DNA from: Chitinophaga filiformis
Lineage (GTDB): Bacteria; Bacteroidota; Bacteroidia; Chitinophagales; Chitinophagaceae
DNA: 64,000 bases
Direction of reading: 5' to 3'
NCBI RefSeq assembly: GCF_021646545.1
Contig: NZ_JAKIRP010000011.1
Span: 186,001-250,000 of the forward strand
Positions 25,505 to 36,400 of this stretch are shown here, piece after piece. Both the position numbers and the translations under genes were made by a program. The notes below the pieces were generated by a model. That model was not told the DNA's origin and made no database searches. It saw only the letters and a list, made by a program, of their open reading frames with translations. Within the stretch, counting starts at the first letter, position 1; the number at the start of each line of letters is the position of its first letter.

Positions 25505-25985
25505 TGGGACCGCATAATGGGGTCATTCGCCACAATCGGCCGTAGGCGCCGTGTATTTGTAACGCTGGTTTTCAACCCCGGAGGATATAGGATTCAACTA
25601 CGGAATATAGGTTTCATCCCGGTATATTGGATTCAATCCCGGCAACAACAAACCGGGCAACAAAACGCCAATCGGCTCCGTAGGTGCCGTGTGTTTGTAG
25701 CGCGGGGTTTCAACCCCGGGGAACCGGGAATATGGGATAACCCTGAATATTGGATTCAATCCCGGCAACAACAACAAACCGGGCAACAAAACGCCAATCG
25801 GCTCCGTAGGTGCCGTGTGTTTGTAGCGCGGGGTTTCAACCCCGGGGATGAACGGGTTTCAACCCGGAATGGGGATTACAACCCCGGGGAATATGGGATA
25901 ACCCCCGAATATGGGATTCAACCCTGGGGATATAAATTTCAACCCCGAATATAGGTTTCCCCCGCGGGACCGCACAATGGGTTCA
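25505..25985. repeat. GC-rich intergenic repeat cluster next to the eCIS operon
   Basis: Two near-identical copies (25625-25722 and 25749-25848) and one degenerate copy (from about 25532) of a ~125-135-bp unit carry GGCTCCGTAGGTGCCGTGTG and TTTGTAGCGCGGGGTTTCAA followed by CCCCGG. Many palindromic GGGTTTCAACCC-like half-units follow up to 25955. The cluster is bracketed by similar 20-nt words, GGGACCGCATAATGGGGTCA near 25508 and GGGACCGCACAATGGGTTCA near 25965. The open frame of 145 codons across it is a by-product of the repeats. It separates the end of the eCIS operon from the start of the L,D-transpeptidase gene. Confidence 0.85.
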
Positions 25986-25989
25986 CATT

Positions 25990-27342
25990 CTAGAAATTCA
26001 ACGTCTTCCCTTCTTTATTGAACTCCTTACGTATACCCGTCAGTATATCTTTCAGTAAAATAGTCTTACTATTTTTCCTGAGCGCTGCGAGGCAACTATA
26101 TTGCACTACATTGATGATAGCTCCTCCGGCCAGTTCATATTTCTTAGCGATGTCTTCCAGGCTTACATCCGCATCCAGCTGTACCTGTGGAGGGAACGAC
26201 TGCTGCCAGAGACGTTGCCGCTGCGCCGGCCCGGGAACAGGGAAATAGATCATCGACTGGAACCTTCTTCCGAAGGCTTCGTCAATATTCGCCTTCAGGT
26301 TGGTAGCAAGCACGACCAGCCCGGGGAAATCTTCTATCCTTTGCAGCAGGTACGCCACTTCCTGGTTAGCGTAACGGTCATGCGAAGAGTTGGTAGCACT
26401 ACGCTTACCGAACAAGGCATCCGCTTCATCAAAGAAGAGGATCCAGTTCTTATTTGCTGCCTGATCAAAGACGCCCGCCAGGTTCTTCTCCGTTTCACCG
26501 ATATACTTGGATACCACCATAGACAGGTCAATACGGTATACATCCAGTTGGAATGTCTTCCCCAGCAGGCAGGCGGTAAATGATTTACCCGTTCCCGGCG
26601 GACCATAGAACAAGGCCCTGTAACCGGGTTTGATCCTGCTCTCCATCTGCCATTCCTTCATCAGTGTAGGACCGTGTTCTATCCAGGTACGGATCTCTTC
26701 TACTTCTGCCATGATATGCTGGTCCAGCACAAGGTCTTTCCAGTCCAGGTCTGTGCGGATCTGTTTTGCGGGAAACTGTGTACTGTAATGCGGCTGATAC
26801 GCCGTACCATGTGTAAAGAAGCTCAGGTACTCCGAAGAGATCTGCAGGCCGCCACTTAGGGAAGGCTCGTCTACATGCGCCGACACAAGTTTCAACATAT
26901 TATGCCTCGCAAAGAAATGCCCCGGGCTGAATAACTGCAGCAACTGAAAACGCTGTTGCAGGTCATTGGCTGCCAGCAGGAACGCCGCTGTCTCACCCGT
27001 TGGCAGAAAGCCACCATGCTGGTTACCCTTGATACCGCCAAATTCTGTAAAGCCCCTGTCATAAGTACTGTTCTTGACGAAGAAAACGTCCAGCAGCTGC
27101 GGTTGTATATGCGGACATAAAGCCAGCAACAGCACCAGTCTTTCGGGTACGCTCATATTATAGTGACTGACGATCTGGGAATACACCGCCCCCTTTACGC
27201 CCGGTGGCGGAGGGGGTTCTTCAGCCACATAGGTATGTGCCTGCTCAAAATACTGTTTCATTCTCATTTGCAGTATTTCGCTGAACCATTGCAGATCGTT
27301 GTATAAAGCTGTTGCATTGGCTGCAATCAGGTGATTGTCCAT
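25990..27342 (-). CDS. eCIS AAA+ ATPase (Afp15-like)
   Basis: A 450-residue ATPase and the last gene of the injection-system operon. An N-terminal domain of ~200 residues (ERLVLLLALCPHIQPQLLDVF, GGIKGNQHGGFLPTGETAAF) is followed by a single AAA+ module: Walker A GPPGTGKS (G247-S254), Walker B ILFFDEADALFGKR (D305, E306), sensor ATNLKANID and arginine region FGRRFQS. In Afp and PVC particles the equivalent ATPase is needed for assembly or cargo loading and is conserved in most eCIS loci. It overlaps the tape-measure gene by 16 nt. Cytosolic. Confidence 0.92.
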   Translation of the reverse strand: MDNHLIAANATALYNDLQWFSEILQMRMKQYFEQAHTYVAEEPPPPPGVKGAVYSQIVSHYNMSVPERLVLLLALCPHIQPQLLDVFFVKNSTYDRGFTEFGGIKGNQHGGFLPTGETAAFLLAANDLQQRFQLLQLFSPGHFFARHNMLKLVSAHVDEPSLSGGLQISSEYLSFFTHGTAYQPHYSTQFPAKQIRTDLDWKDLVLDQHIMAEVEEIRTWIEHGPTLMKEWQMESRIKPGYRALFYGPPGTGKSFTACLLGKTFQLDVYRIDLSMVVSKYIGETEKNLAGVFDQAANKNWILFFDEADALFGKRSATNSSHDRYANQEVAYLLQRIEDFPGLVVLATNLKANIDEAFGRRFQSMIYFPVPGPAQRQRLWQQSFPPQVQLDADVSLEDIAKKYELAGGAIINVVQYSCLAALRKNSKTILLKDILTGIRKEFNKEGKTLNF

Positions 27343-29858
27343 TCGGTATATAACATTTTAGGGAGCCAGGCAAATCGCATCATGCCATAACTCCAGGGTA
27401 GTGTCTGTAAAATAATATCATAGCTGCGTTGCTTCACCTGCAACATCCAGGCTTCCTCTGTTTGCCAGAGCAGGCCCTCCCGCTTCAGGAAGGATGCCCT
27501 GAACCCTTCTACGGAGCTATTATGCATCTTCGGCCATTGCTGGATGGCTGCGCCTATCAGTGAACGCGCCAGCGCCTTCTCCGCGTCCGTTATTTCAATG
27601 TCAGGGATCAGTGGTTCCTCCCAGGGCATATTACACAGTACCTTGTTCAACAACAATGCATGCTCCTGCTGCTCCTGGCCGTCATCTACCAGTAGCTGTA
27701 ATAGTCTGACAGCTTTGTGCCGGGCCATTTCATTCACAAATTTTCCTGCTGACAATAACTCCAGGCGGGAGAAATAAGTATGGAAGAACGGATGCAGCAA
27801 CACCAGGCCTGCATTCTGTGTAGCCACCGCCTGTTCCGCGGTTCCTGCTATCGGCTGCTTTCTGCCGAAGAGACTTTCATAAGGTCTTTCTTCCTGCATA
27901 GGTGCTGGTACTTCGTCTTTTCGACGGGCAGGTACCAGTGCCTGTTGCTCTTCAGATACTGCAACGGCCTGCGTTGCACTTGTTTTCAATATAGCCGCCG
28001 TAGCCTGTTGCAACACCGGCACTGCTGCACGGATCTGTGTAAACGATGATACCGTCCCCATATCATAACTGACAATTGCCTTCAGCAGTTTGTGCATGGT
28101 TGTCTCGTCATAACTGCCGATGAACTTCGCCAGGTGGGTGATATAGTCGTCGCTGTTATTCACTTGTATCTTTCCTGATAGCCACAACAGATTGAAGCGG
28201 CGGAAAAGTAACCGGATACGCTCCCGCTCCAGGTTATCCGTCAGCAGGCTTTCCATCAGGCCCTGCCACTCCTTCAATGCAGTGATGGTATGATTGCCCC
28301 ACAACAGCGGTAATGCATCACGCATCATCTGCCAGAAATCATCTTCGGTAGTATGTAGTGCTACCTGTTGTAATACGGCTACCGGCGCCAGTACGCTCCG
28401 GTAAAACGCCAGTCGCTCGGTATGAGAACGCTGCTGGTATTGCAGCCATATCTCCCTGAAGCTGTTCCGGTGTTGTATGAATGTATGCGGCAATGCCTGT
28501 TGCAGGAATTGAATGGTATCCTGCTCAGCATAGACCTGCAATTGTTTGCGGATGTTCTCTTCCAGCGGTGTGACCGGCCTGTCAAACAAGCGATGTACTT
28601 CCAGCCTCGCCTGCAATTGATGCACCGGCTGCTCCCACATGGACGCCAGCAAGAGCGGACGTTTCCTGAACAGCAGGATCACTGCCTGCTTCAGCAACAC
28701 ATCCTGGCGCCCTGTCTGTAATCTGCTGAACCACAGGGGCAATGGCTGGCCGGTGATAAATGCACGGAACAAGACCACCGCCTGCTCCCATACCTCTTCC
28801 CGGTCTTCTTTGCTGACGATCGTGTCGTAGTTGATCCATAACAATGGCAGCGGCAGGTCGCTATGCATGCCTCCCGGCAGTGGCAGTAAACGGGGCGCCA
28901 CCACATTCTCATAGGCATTGTGCGGCATCACAACCAGCGACTGTCCACCAGTCGAATGCAATCCCGCCGCTTCATTCTCTTCATACAATACCTGAATGAA
29001 AGTGACGAAAGAATCTGAAGGAATGTATTGCCGGTAGGTATCTATCGCTTTGCGGAAAATATATAACAGGTGAAAATAATCGACGTTGAAGTGCCGCGCC
29101 AGTCTTTCCAGGTTACGGCGGATGAACTGTTTCCTGTTGAACTGACCACTGTTGTCTGTAACCAGATAGGTGAGCACAAACAGCCATACCGCCCGCTCAA
29201 ACTCACTCTGGGCATTCTGCACCAGCGGCTGCCGGTTGTGCAGCGTGATCACCCCGGTAATATACCCTAAAATGAAAGTGGCCTGTGCTTCTTCCAGTGA
29301 AGTGATGATCTGCTGCACCACATTCCGCGAGAAATGCCAGGCAATCCTTTTCAGGATATAATCCTGCTGCGCGATATTGGTAATGAACAATGCAAAACGC
29401 CCCGGATTATCTTCGATCAATGCCAGCAACATGGTTTCGAGTTCTCCTCCTTCCTCAGGTAGCGCCCACCAGGGCAAGCTCCCTGTACGCAGGTAATGCT
29501 CCAACACTGCATAATAACGGTCTGCCTCCGTACGGAAGTGCAATCCCTCTACCGCATCATTATGCTGATCCGCTTTAGCAATACGCTCCCGTAAAGCTTT
29601 TTCCAGCGCCTCGGGCAACAAGCGGATGATGTCCTGCTCAAAATTGACATAAGGTAAGGTGCCCAGGTCTATCTCCAGCTGCGATATCCAGACGCTCTCC
29701 GTAGGCGACAATACCCGCTCGATGACAGTTTCCGCAGCTGCGGATAGATGGAGGTTGAACAAGCTGCTGAATTTGTCATGCAAAGCCCTGGCATTATCCT
29801 GATCTGTATACTGCACATCAAACGTCCACTTGCGGATAATATGTTCTCCCTTACCCAT
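27327..29858 (-). CDS. eCIS tape-measure protein (Afp14-like, CIS_TMP)
   Basis: An 843-residue protein opening with HIIRKWTFDVQYTDQDNARA and IERVLSPTESVWISQLEIDL, the typical start of the contractile injection system tape-measure family. It is largely helical with many Leu/Gln-rich segments. Toward the C terminus comes AGLVLLHPFFHTYFSRLELL, a motif found in this family. It should span the tube lumen during assembly and set the particle length. It starts one base before the stop of the baseplate gene upstream and overlaps the ATPase gene. Homologous tape measures vary in size, so the length gives a rough guide to a long particle, not a number. Confidence 0.88.
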   Translation of the reverse strand: MGKGEHIIRKWTFDVQYTDQDNARALHDKFSSLFNLHLSAAAETVIERVLSPTESVWISQLEIDLGTLPYVNFEQDIIRLLPEALEKALRERIAKADQHNDAVEGLHFRTEADRYYAVLEHYLRTGSLPWWALPEEGGELETMLLALIEDNPGRFALFITNIAQQDYILKRIAWHFSRNVVQQIITSLEEAQATFILGYITGVITLHNRQPLVQNAQSEFERAVWLFVLTYLVTDNSGQFNRKQFIRRNLERLARHFNVDYFHLLYIFRKAIDTYRQYIPSDSFVTFIQVLYEENEAAGLHSTGGQSLVVMPHNAYENVVAPRLLPLPGGMHSDLPLPLLWINYDTIVSKEDREEVWEQAVVLFRAFITGQPLPLWFSRLQTGRQDVLLKQAVILLFRKRPLLLASMWEQPVHQLQARLEVHRLFDRPVTPLEENIRKQLQVYAEQDTIQFLQQALPHTFIQHRNSFREIWLQYQQRSHTERLAFYRSVLAPVAVLQQVALHTTEDDFWQMMRDALPLLWGNHTITALKEWQGLMESLLTDNLERERIRLLFRRFNLLWLSGKIQVNNSDDYITHLAKFIGSYDETTMHKLLKAIVSYDMGTVSSFTQIRAAVPVLQQATAAILKTSATQAVAVSEEQQALVPARRKDEVPAPMQEERPYESLFGRKQPIAGTAEQAVATQNAGLVLLHPFFHTYFSRLELLSAGKFVNEMARHKAVRLLQLLVDDGQEQQEHALLLNKVLCNMPWEEPLIPDIEITDAEKALARSLIGAAIQQWPKMHNSSVEGFRASFLKREGLLWQTEEAWMLQVKQRSYDIILQTLPWSYGMMRFAWLPKMLYTEWTIT

Positions 29859-32627
29859 TTACGGCCGCCTGTTTTTAGTGAGGAATTCCAGCAGCTTCGA
29901 ACGCTGTGGTGGCACAATACCATTGGTATAAAAATCTGGCAATGCCTTTAACCAGGGATAGTACAGGCCTTCGAACTGACGCATGTCGGCAATACTCAGC
30001 CAGCGGAAATTGACCTTGTAATAAACAGGGGTCTGCTCACGGATAAGATCTTCCGTGAACTTCCTGAATTCCGCATACTGGAACCTGGCCGGCCACGAAG
30101 GCAGTACTATACAGATAGCCGGCCGGTAGAAAGTGTCGGGCATCGCCTGCCCGTTTCCTGAGTCGATGTAATAGTCCATCCGGGGATAATCAGCAATAGA
30201 TCCCGCCGCTATCTGCCGGAGACTGACCGCTATTTCCGTCATATCGGCTTCCAGGGTCGACTGCGTTGTATATACCAGGCATGATTTCAATAGCTGCTGA
30301 TACATATCTGATGCGGTCAGTTCCTCCCAGTCTGTCTCTATCAAAAGATTGACTATATTCTCCCGGTCATCGAACGACTGGTAAGTACGTTGTTCCAGCA
30401 GCAGTTTTCCTCCGCGTCCCAACAGCCGGAACCCATAGGCGGCCGTCTTCAGCAATGGCCTTAACAGCGCATGTTCTACTATGTAAAAACCTTCCGACTC
30501 CCGGCTGATCTCCTGCAGATGCCTGATCATACGGACCTGCGCCTGCGTGGCCGCCTGCTTGCTGAAATGTTTGGCTACCGCATGCCAGGTATTCTGTCCG
30601 GGCGCCTTATATAAAACGAGGAAATGATTGTTCGAAGGGTCTTCCACGATCCGGTAGTTGACAGGGTCTACGCCATGCTTTAACAGAGAAACCGGCTGAT
30701 GACCGAAATAGTACTTCTCTGTACCGATCTCACTATCGGCTATATCATCGCTGTACCAGACAGTTTCACCATTCACATGTATATGTTTTGACTGCGGCAC
30801 CGGCTGCCATCCGCCCACCTTCATGTCCACATGATCTCTGTTGAAGACCGCCGTCAAAGGCTCCATCAGGTTACGTTCAATATGCAGCAGTTTATACAAC
30901 CATTGATGGAACCCGGAAAAGAGGCCGGCTCCCTCGGTATATTGCATATAGTTGAAGGCCTGTACACGCTCGGACAAGAGGGCCGGTAGCTTTTGCAGGA
31001 TGCTGGCCTTCCAGCGCAGCTCACAATTGATCCTGTTCTTCTCATCCGGCGGCTGATAGGTCATCTCATACAGACTGACCGGGTACCTGGGTACCACCAT
31101 ATTGAACCGGGCCAGCAGGTGATCGAAGATGCGCACCTTCCTTTGCTGATACAGTTCATCCTGCTCCGTCATTTGCTGCAGCGACCGTACATATGCATTA
31201 TCTGAATCGGCCGTAAATGCCTCCCAGCTCTGTTTGCCGGATGTAAAGGCTTTCAGCAGATGTTTTACATGTGGCACATCGTAGAGTGGCTGCGTAAAGT
31301 ATGTGTTAGATGGAACCTTATTGATATCCGGCGAAAAGACGGCCGACAGGTTGCCCAGTTGCGCCAGGTAGTTGGCCAGGATCTGTTCAAAGAATAAGAG
31401 ATACGCCTTGAGTTGTTTAGCCTGCGCCCTGCGCTGTGGCGTTTCATAGCGGGATACCTGGTCATTTCCCACGCCATAGATGGCAGGAAAAAAATGCTGC
31501 AGGGAGTAATACTGTTTCGCATCACGGTAGGTAGCTTCCAGCGAATGGTCCGCCAGGCCCTTCTCCTGCCCGGTATAGTGCCGCTTCTTCACTTCCCTGA
31601 TCTTCTGGTACACATTCCAGAATACCGCATCACGGGAATGCTGTTCAAACTGATCGCTGTAAATACCAATATCATTCCGGCTGTCGGCAATGTCCACATA
31701 GGGATAATAACCGGGTTGTACGACTACCGGGCGACTGCTAAAATTGACGCCATCTGCCGATACATGCAGGTACTTCACCTGCAATACGCCAGTCACCAGT
31801 GAAACCGCCTTTACCATCTCCGAAGGATCGATCTGCTGCTTTCTTTCCAGCAGGTCTTCGTCAGGCACAAAGCCCCGGGTCAACTGAGGCCCGAGGTAAA
31901 TATCTTCTACGGCATATCCTGCCTCCAACAGCTCCGCCTCTGACAGGAAGCGCACGGAAGGATGTACCACCTGTTCGATCGCATTGCAGATATAAGCCAG
32001 CGTTTCCCTTACCGGATAGCGGGGATCCACCATGATAGTAGCCTTGATGGAAATGTGCTGCGCCTTCAGTACCGAGATCTCTTCGAAGTTCTCACCTACA
32101 CTTCTGTAACGCATCAGGCAATTCCTGACATCCGACACCAGCTTGTCTGCCGCAGACCGGCGCACCTCAATCTCACGTGTCAGTTTATCATCCGGCTGTA
32201 TAAAGACCCGGTAAGTACCCTTGGACGCACCCGGGGTATATTTAGACAACACAGGCTCGATCCATATATTCTCGACCTCTTCCAGCTGGTCCAGTATCAG
32301 CTTACGGTAATCCGCTACAGTTACCGGCCCTGAACTGAGTATATCCGCCTTGCTATAGAACGCATTGTCGGTAGCATTGATACGCCCATTCCTGTCGGCC
32401 AGCAACTCATTGACAGGGAAGTCGGTCTTATAAGCCAGATCGGTCAGGGCAAAACATAACTGCTCGAGCATGGTAACGCCCGGGTCATGCAGGTTATAGT
32501 CCGTCCAGATATGACCGGATAGCTCCTGTACAAGGGTCAGGGCTTCCGCCCGCAGCCTGGTATATTCCAGTGAGGTATCCCGATCCTTCCCCCGGCTGAT
32601 CTGTAAAGGAATCTTTGCCATATACAA
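29859..32627 (-). CDS. eCIS baseplate protein (Afp12-like)
   Basis: A 922-residue protein. The N terminus has TSLEYTRLRAEALTLVQELS and GHIWTDYNLHDPGVTMLEQL followed by CFALTDLAYKT, a signature shared by the second large baseplate component of Afp-type particles. The middle contains VVHPSVRFLSEAELLEAGY and the C-terminal part ETDWEELTASDMYQQLL. In the particle it would form the wedge around the spike together with the Afp11-like protein. ATG at 32627 or 32621 (MAKIPLQISR) are both possible. It is immediately adjacent to the tape-measure gene. Confidence 0.85.
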   Translation of the reverse strand: MYMAKIPLQISRGKDRDTSLEYTRLRAEALTLVQELSGHIWTDYNLHDPGVTMLEQLCFALTDLAYKTDFPVNELLADRNGRINATDNAFYSKADILSSGPVTVADYRKLILDQLEEVENIWIEPVLSKYTPGASKGTYRVFIQPDDKLTREIEVRRSAADKLVSDVRNCLMRYRSVGENFEEISVLKAQHISIKATIMVDPRYPVRETLAYICNAIEQVVHPSVRFLSEAELLEAGYAVEDIYLGPQLTRGFVPDEDLLERKQQIDPSEMVKAVSLVTGVLQVKYLHVSADGVNFSSRPVVVQPGYYPYVDIADSRNDIGIYSDQFEQHSRDAVFWNVYQKIREVKKRHYTGQEKGLADHSLEATYRDAKQYYSLQHFFPAIYGVGNDQVSRYETPQRRAQAKQLKAYLLFFEQILANYLAQLGNLSAVFSPDINKVPSNTYFTQPLYDVPHVKHLLKAFTSGKQSWEAFTADSDNAYVRSLQQMTEQDELYQQRKVRIFDHLLARFNMVVPRYPVSLYEMTYQPPDEKNRINCELRWKASILQKLPALLSERVQAFNYMQYTEGAGLFSGFHQWLYKLLHIERNLMEPLTAVFNRDHVDMKVGGWQPVPQSKHIHVNGETVWYSDDIADSEIGTEKYYFGHQPVSLLKHGVDPVNYRIVEDPSNNHFLVLYKAPGQNTWHAVAKHFSKQAATQAQVRMIRHLQEISRESEGFYIVEHALLRPLLKTAAYGFRLLGRGGKLLLEQRTYQSFDDRENIVNLLIETDWEELTASDMYQQLLKSCLVYTTQSTLEADMTEIAVSLRQIAAGSIADYPRMDYYIDSGNGQAMPDTFYRPAICIVLPSWPARFQYAEFRKFTEDLIREQTPVYYKVNFRWLSIADMRQFEGLYYPWLKALPDFYTNGIVPPQRSKLLEFLTKNRRP

Positions 32628-32630
32628 TGC

Positions 32631-33416
32631 TTAGTGATAATATTCCTCCGGCATGAATGAAGTGTCATCCCACAAACGCATGATGCGGTAATAGATCTCT
32701 ACATCCGGGCCGTAATTACTGTTGGTACGCAATTGCAGATCATAGTTATGTGTGCTGCCTTTCCATCTTAGTCTCAACCTGTTCCAGAAGAAACCATAGT
32801 GGGCAGTAGTTCGGCGTATACTGCCGCGCGACTTCCCGAATGCAGCTACTGCAATGGCATGGATAATGGCAAAGCGGCCGGAATTACGCTTGCCCGTCCG
32901 CGCCATTATTTCATACGCATGACAGTTATCCAGCCCGCTGATAATGGAATGCCACCTGCCATCTGCAGGGACCTTCCCCATCATGTAAGTGCCAACGCGC
33001 CCCTCCATGGCCACAAAGCCGGCAACATCAATTTTATAGCAGGGATTACATTTTTTGCCTACCCCCATATTCCCATTCAGGTGGAAATAGAAGTTCTTTT
33101 CATCCGTTTGTGTTTCCTGGCTGGGATCAGGATTAGCGCCCATCCTGAAACCGGGGTTTTCCCTTTCATCTTTTTCCATCAGGAAAAAAGGCTCCAGGTC
33201 ATCGTTGGTGCGGTAAAAGGAAACAAACCGTTTGGAAGCGCCCAACGCTGCTACCAGCATACCATTCTCCTCGTCTTTCGAGAAACCGTCCTCCTGCTTA
33301 TTGATGGTGGAGTCTATCAGATGCGCAAAGTGATGCTCTGTAGGCAGCTTCCCGTTCCGGAAATGCTCCTTCAGTTCTTCTCTGCCATAGATCTTCGTGT
33401 TGTTTTTCGTAGCCAT
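32631..33416 (-). CDS. Putative eCIS tail-fibre / receptor-binding protein (261 aa)
   Basis: This gene lies between the Afp11- and Afp12-like baseplate genes. The N terminus (YGREELKEHFRNGKLPTEHH and FAHLIDSTINKQEDGF) looks like a docking segment. The C-terminal half (RVGTYMMGKVPADGRWHSII, YEIMARTGKRNSGRFAIIHA, NRLRLRWKGSTHNYDLQLRT) forms a compact beta-rich domain of the kind seen at the tip of short fibres. It has no toxin motif. I infer it decorates the baseplate and contacts target cells; this rests on position and the beta-rich ending. It differs from the long multi-repeat Afp13 fibres, so target range cannot be guessed. Confidence 0.6.
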   Translation of the reverse strand: MATKNNTKIYGREELKEHFRNGKLPTEHHFAHLIDSTINKQEDGFSKDEENGMLVAALGASKRFVSFYRTNDDLEPFFLMEKDERENPGFRMGANPDPSQETQTDEKNFYFHLNGNMGVGKKCNPCYKIDVAGFVAMEGRVGTYMMGKVPADGRWHSIISGLDNCHAYEIMARTGKRNSGRFAIIHAIAVAAFGKSRGSIRRTTAHYGFFWNRLRLRWKGSTHNYDLQLRTNSNYGPDVEIYYRIMRLWDDTSFMPEEYYH

Positions 33417-33422
33417 AGTCCG

Positions 33423-36400
33423 TTATTTGGGTTGTATGGTGAGTGAGATAATTTCTCCTTCTGCGTAATGGGAGTCGTCTTCCTCCCGGTAAGTAGTCCG
33501 CTCATGCTGCCCAATGATCATCTCTTCGCCGGTGATAACATCACTGATACCTATCGGCTCCGGATCACGGTACTCCCAGTCGTCCAGCACCCTGATAGAG
33601 TGATGTAATGCCGGTATCAATATCGCCTCAGCTGTGGAAGCCCTCACATAGTCTGTATTACTCACAGCTGTATCCAGCATGCAATGTATCGGGTTGCCAT
33701 CTGCATCTCTTTCTGCAAAGAAGTGTACAATGGAAAACCCGGTCACATAAGCGATATAAGGCAGCTTCTTGATATAATTCAGGATGTCTGCTATATAGAG
33801 TATGCCACCCATCTTAACGTCCGTATGACTGTCGTACAGCCATGGCGTCATATAATGCCGGATGTCATCCTGTAATTTGATCAGGTAGTAATTCCTGTCG
33901 ATACTGCTCGTTCCTTTTACAAAACCTACATCACAGATGATCTTGAGCCGCTCGTATTCCGGATGATGCATGGTGACCTTTACGTATGGCGGCAGCAGGT
34001 CCTGCACAAACTGGTTGATGCGATACATGGTCGCAATGTCCATCAATGGCTCTTCGCTATCGTAGGTACCGCCTACCGGTGGTTTAGGCACTATCACTAA
34101 CTGAACGTCTGAATTAGTGATGCCTTTCACACATTTCACGATCAATACCTCAGGGAATGCCTCCAGCACCAGCTGTATGAGATCTATGCCCGACGTAGGC
34201 CGCTTCTTGTGACGCAGGCGTTCGCTGACACGCATATAGTACTCTTCAGATGTTTCTGCCGGTCTGCCACCAAAGGAAGGGAACAACTGCCATACCCGCT
34301 GAATACCCCTCAGTTCCTTTTGGAACGACTTGATGGACAAAGGGGCCAGTGTTGTACCTGCAGCGGTATCTGTCTGTTCACGCACGGCAAGCGCTGCATT
34401 CACGAATATGCCTTTCACCATCGGTGTTATCTGCATTTCTTCGGTAGCAGATAATCTGATCCATTGCAGCTGTTTATCCAGTCGCGTATTACCATAGCAA
34501 TCCATAGACGGCGTTCGCATGCTGATAATACCACTGCTGATAAATAACTGGGTGGTATCTGTCTGTATCTGATCACTGTTGAACGGTACCCAGCGGTCAT
34601 TGTAGAGATAACTCCAGTGCAATTTGGGCGACTTGTTCACCGTCGTGTACTTGTAAAACTTCTCATCCATCTGGAACAAGAGGGAGATATCTTCCTGCGG
34701 CGACATCTGGTCGAAACCAAGGTACAGACTGGCCTTGTCATCAAAGGATGGCAGGAGCGCAAAATCTTCCTTAAAGGGAGAAGGATATGCCTGCCTGTGC
34801 CCATAAGGATAAAGATGAAATATCTGTAAGGCCTGTTCTGTATCATTCGCCTTTTCCGGCTTCATGATCTCTGCCTGCTCCAATATATAATCCACCATAA
34901 TCGACTTCACCAGCGGCGTATACGGTATATTGGGAATGGGCCTTTTCTTACTCCATCTGCCGGCATTATGTGTTGCCACCTCGGGGAACAAGCGCAGAAA
35001 CAGCCTGTGACCAAATGCCTCCTGGGGCGCTGCCAGCTCCAGTCGTACTGCCCCATCGGTATAAAAACCATCTGTTACAAATGGCTCTTTGTCCAGCAAT
35101 GGCTTGTTGTGAAAATGGATCTTTTTCAGATCGATGTCTTTCAGTGTTACGCTGTCAGAAAGTAACAACCGGCCTTCATCGTCGCGATAGGTCTCGAATA
35201 AATTCAGTAGCTGCTGTTTATTCCTTTCCGGCTGGAACTGCCCATCTTCATAAGTACTGATCCCTGCTTTGAATGAATCATTGAGCATACCAGCATCATA
35301 TGCCTCATAATAGGCATTAAAGCCATTGTCCATATGCGGCAGCTCCAGCCATTCTATTTTGAGACGGAAGGTCTTTGTATAAGTGTTGAATATATTGCTA
35401 TCCTTGATATCCAGGAAAGAGCCTACTGCCGGCTGGGCGCCGAACAACTGGAAGGGGTTCGCAGGACTGAGTGGTCCGGCATTATTGAACAACCTTACAG
35501 AGCGGTACCCCTTCACATTCGCCTTGATGGCCACTCTTTCCAGTCGCAATAAAGGCAGGTACGAGTAAGGATGATGAAAGCTGTTGTTGTTCAACAGCAG
35601 CTTTATCAATGGCAGGGCGGTCTGGTATTCCCCTTGATGCACCAGAGGATTATACAGCGCAGCCGCAGGAGCGTTGGCATCATAGGTGATACTGATCACC
35701 AGACAATTAGGCCCGCATTCAGGCGGCGCGCAACGTATGCTGTGTTTTGCCAGCGTGTACCAGCCTTCTGCCGTTGTATATGATATAATGAGGGCTGATG
35801 ACAGGAGTTCGTTCATCACCAGCGCTTCCTTCTTGCCCGTTACTGCGGCAAAATTCCTCACATAGGCCAGCAACTTTTCAAAAGAAGCAGCCTCACAGTA
35901 TAAGGAAATCTCTACCGTGCGACGCCCCTCTGTCAGGTAGAATAAAGGGGATGCAATGATCAGTCCCATATCTGTCTCCTGCATCGTCCGTTGATCCAGG
36001 GGCAGTTCCTGCTGCGCTTCCCCCAGCAAAGGCCAGGGTTCAAGTGGCAATGCGCCCGGTAGATGGTCTGCCGGTGCAGTTACCTTATGCAAGGCAGTAT
36101 AGACCTGCTGTTCTATGATGTCTGACTGCTGCGGATTATTAGCCGATATCTGTTTATAGCTGTTCACATATACAGACCGCAGTGCACGCAGTCTTGTCTG
36201 ACTGGCGTTCAGATCATGATCCAGCCTGTAAGTGATCGGTGCAGCACCATTGCCCGGATCCACGATCATCGGCGTACCTTTCCTCACTGCCACCGGTACG
36301 CTCTGCGGCATGGTGTCTGCAAATACATGCACTTTGTCTGGTACAGCCGGCCGTTGCTGTATACCCAGCACGTTCCGGTAGTAGTATGACAGGTGCTGCC

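Noticed and set aside
25517..25954. 145-codon plus-strand ORF
   Set aside because: It is produced by the repeated GC-rich units; the peptide merely repeats the DNA period and has no start context or family features.
25505..25985. CRISPR array
   Set aside because: The repeat unit is about 125 bp, includes degenerate copies, and there are no short unique spacers and no cas genes.
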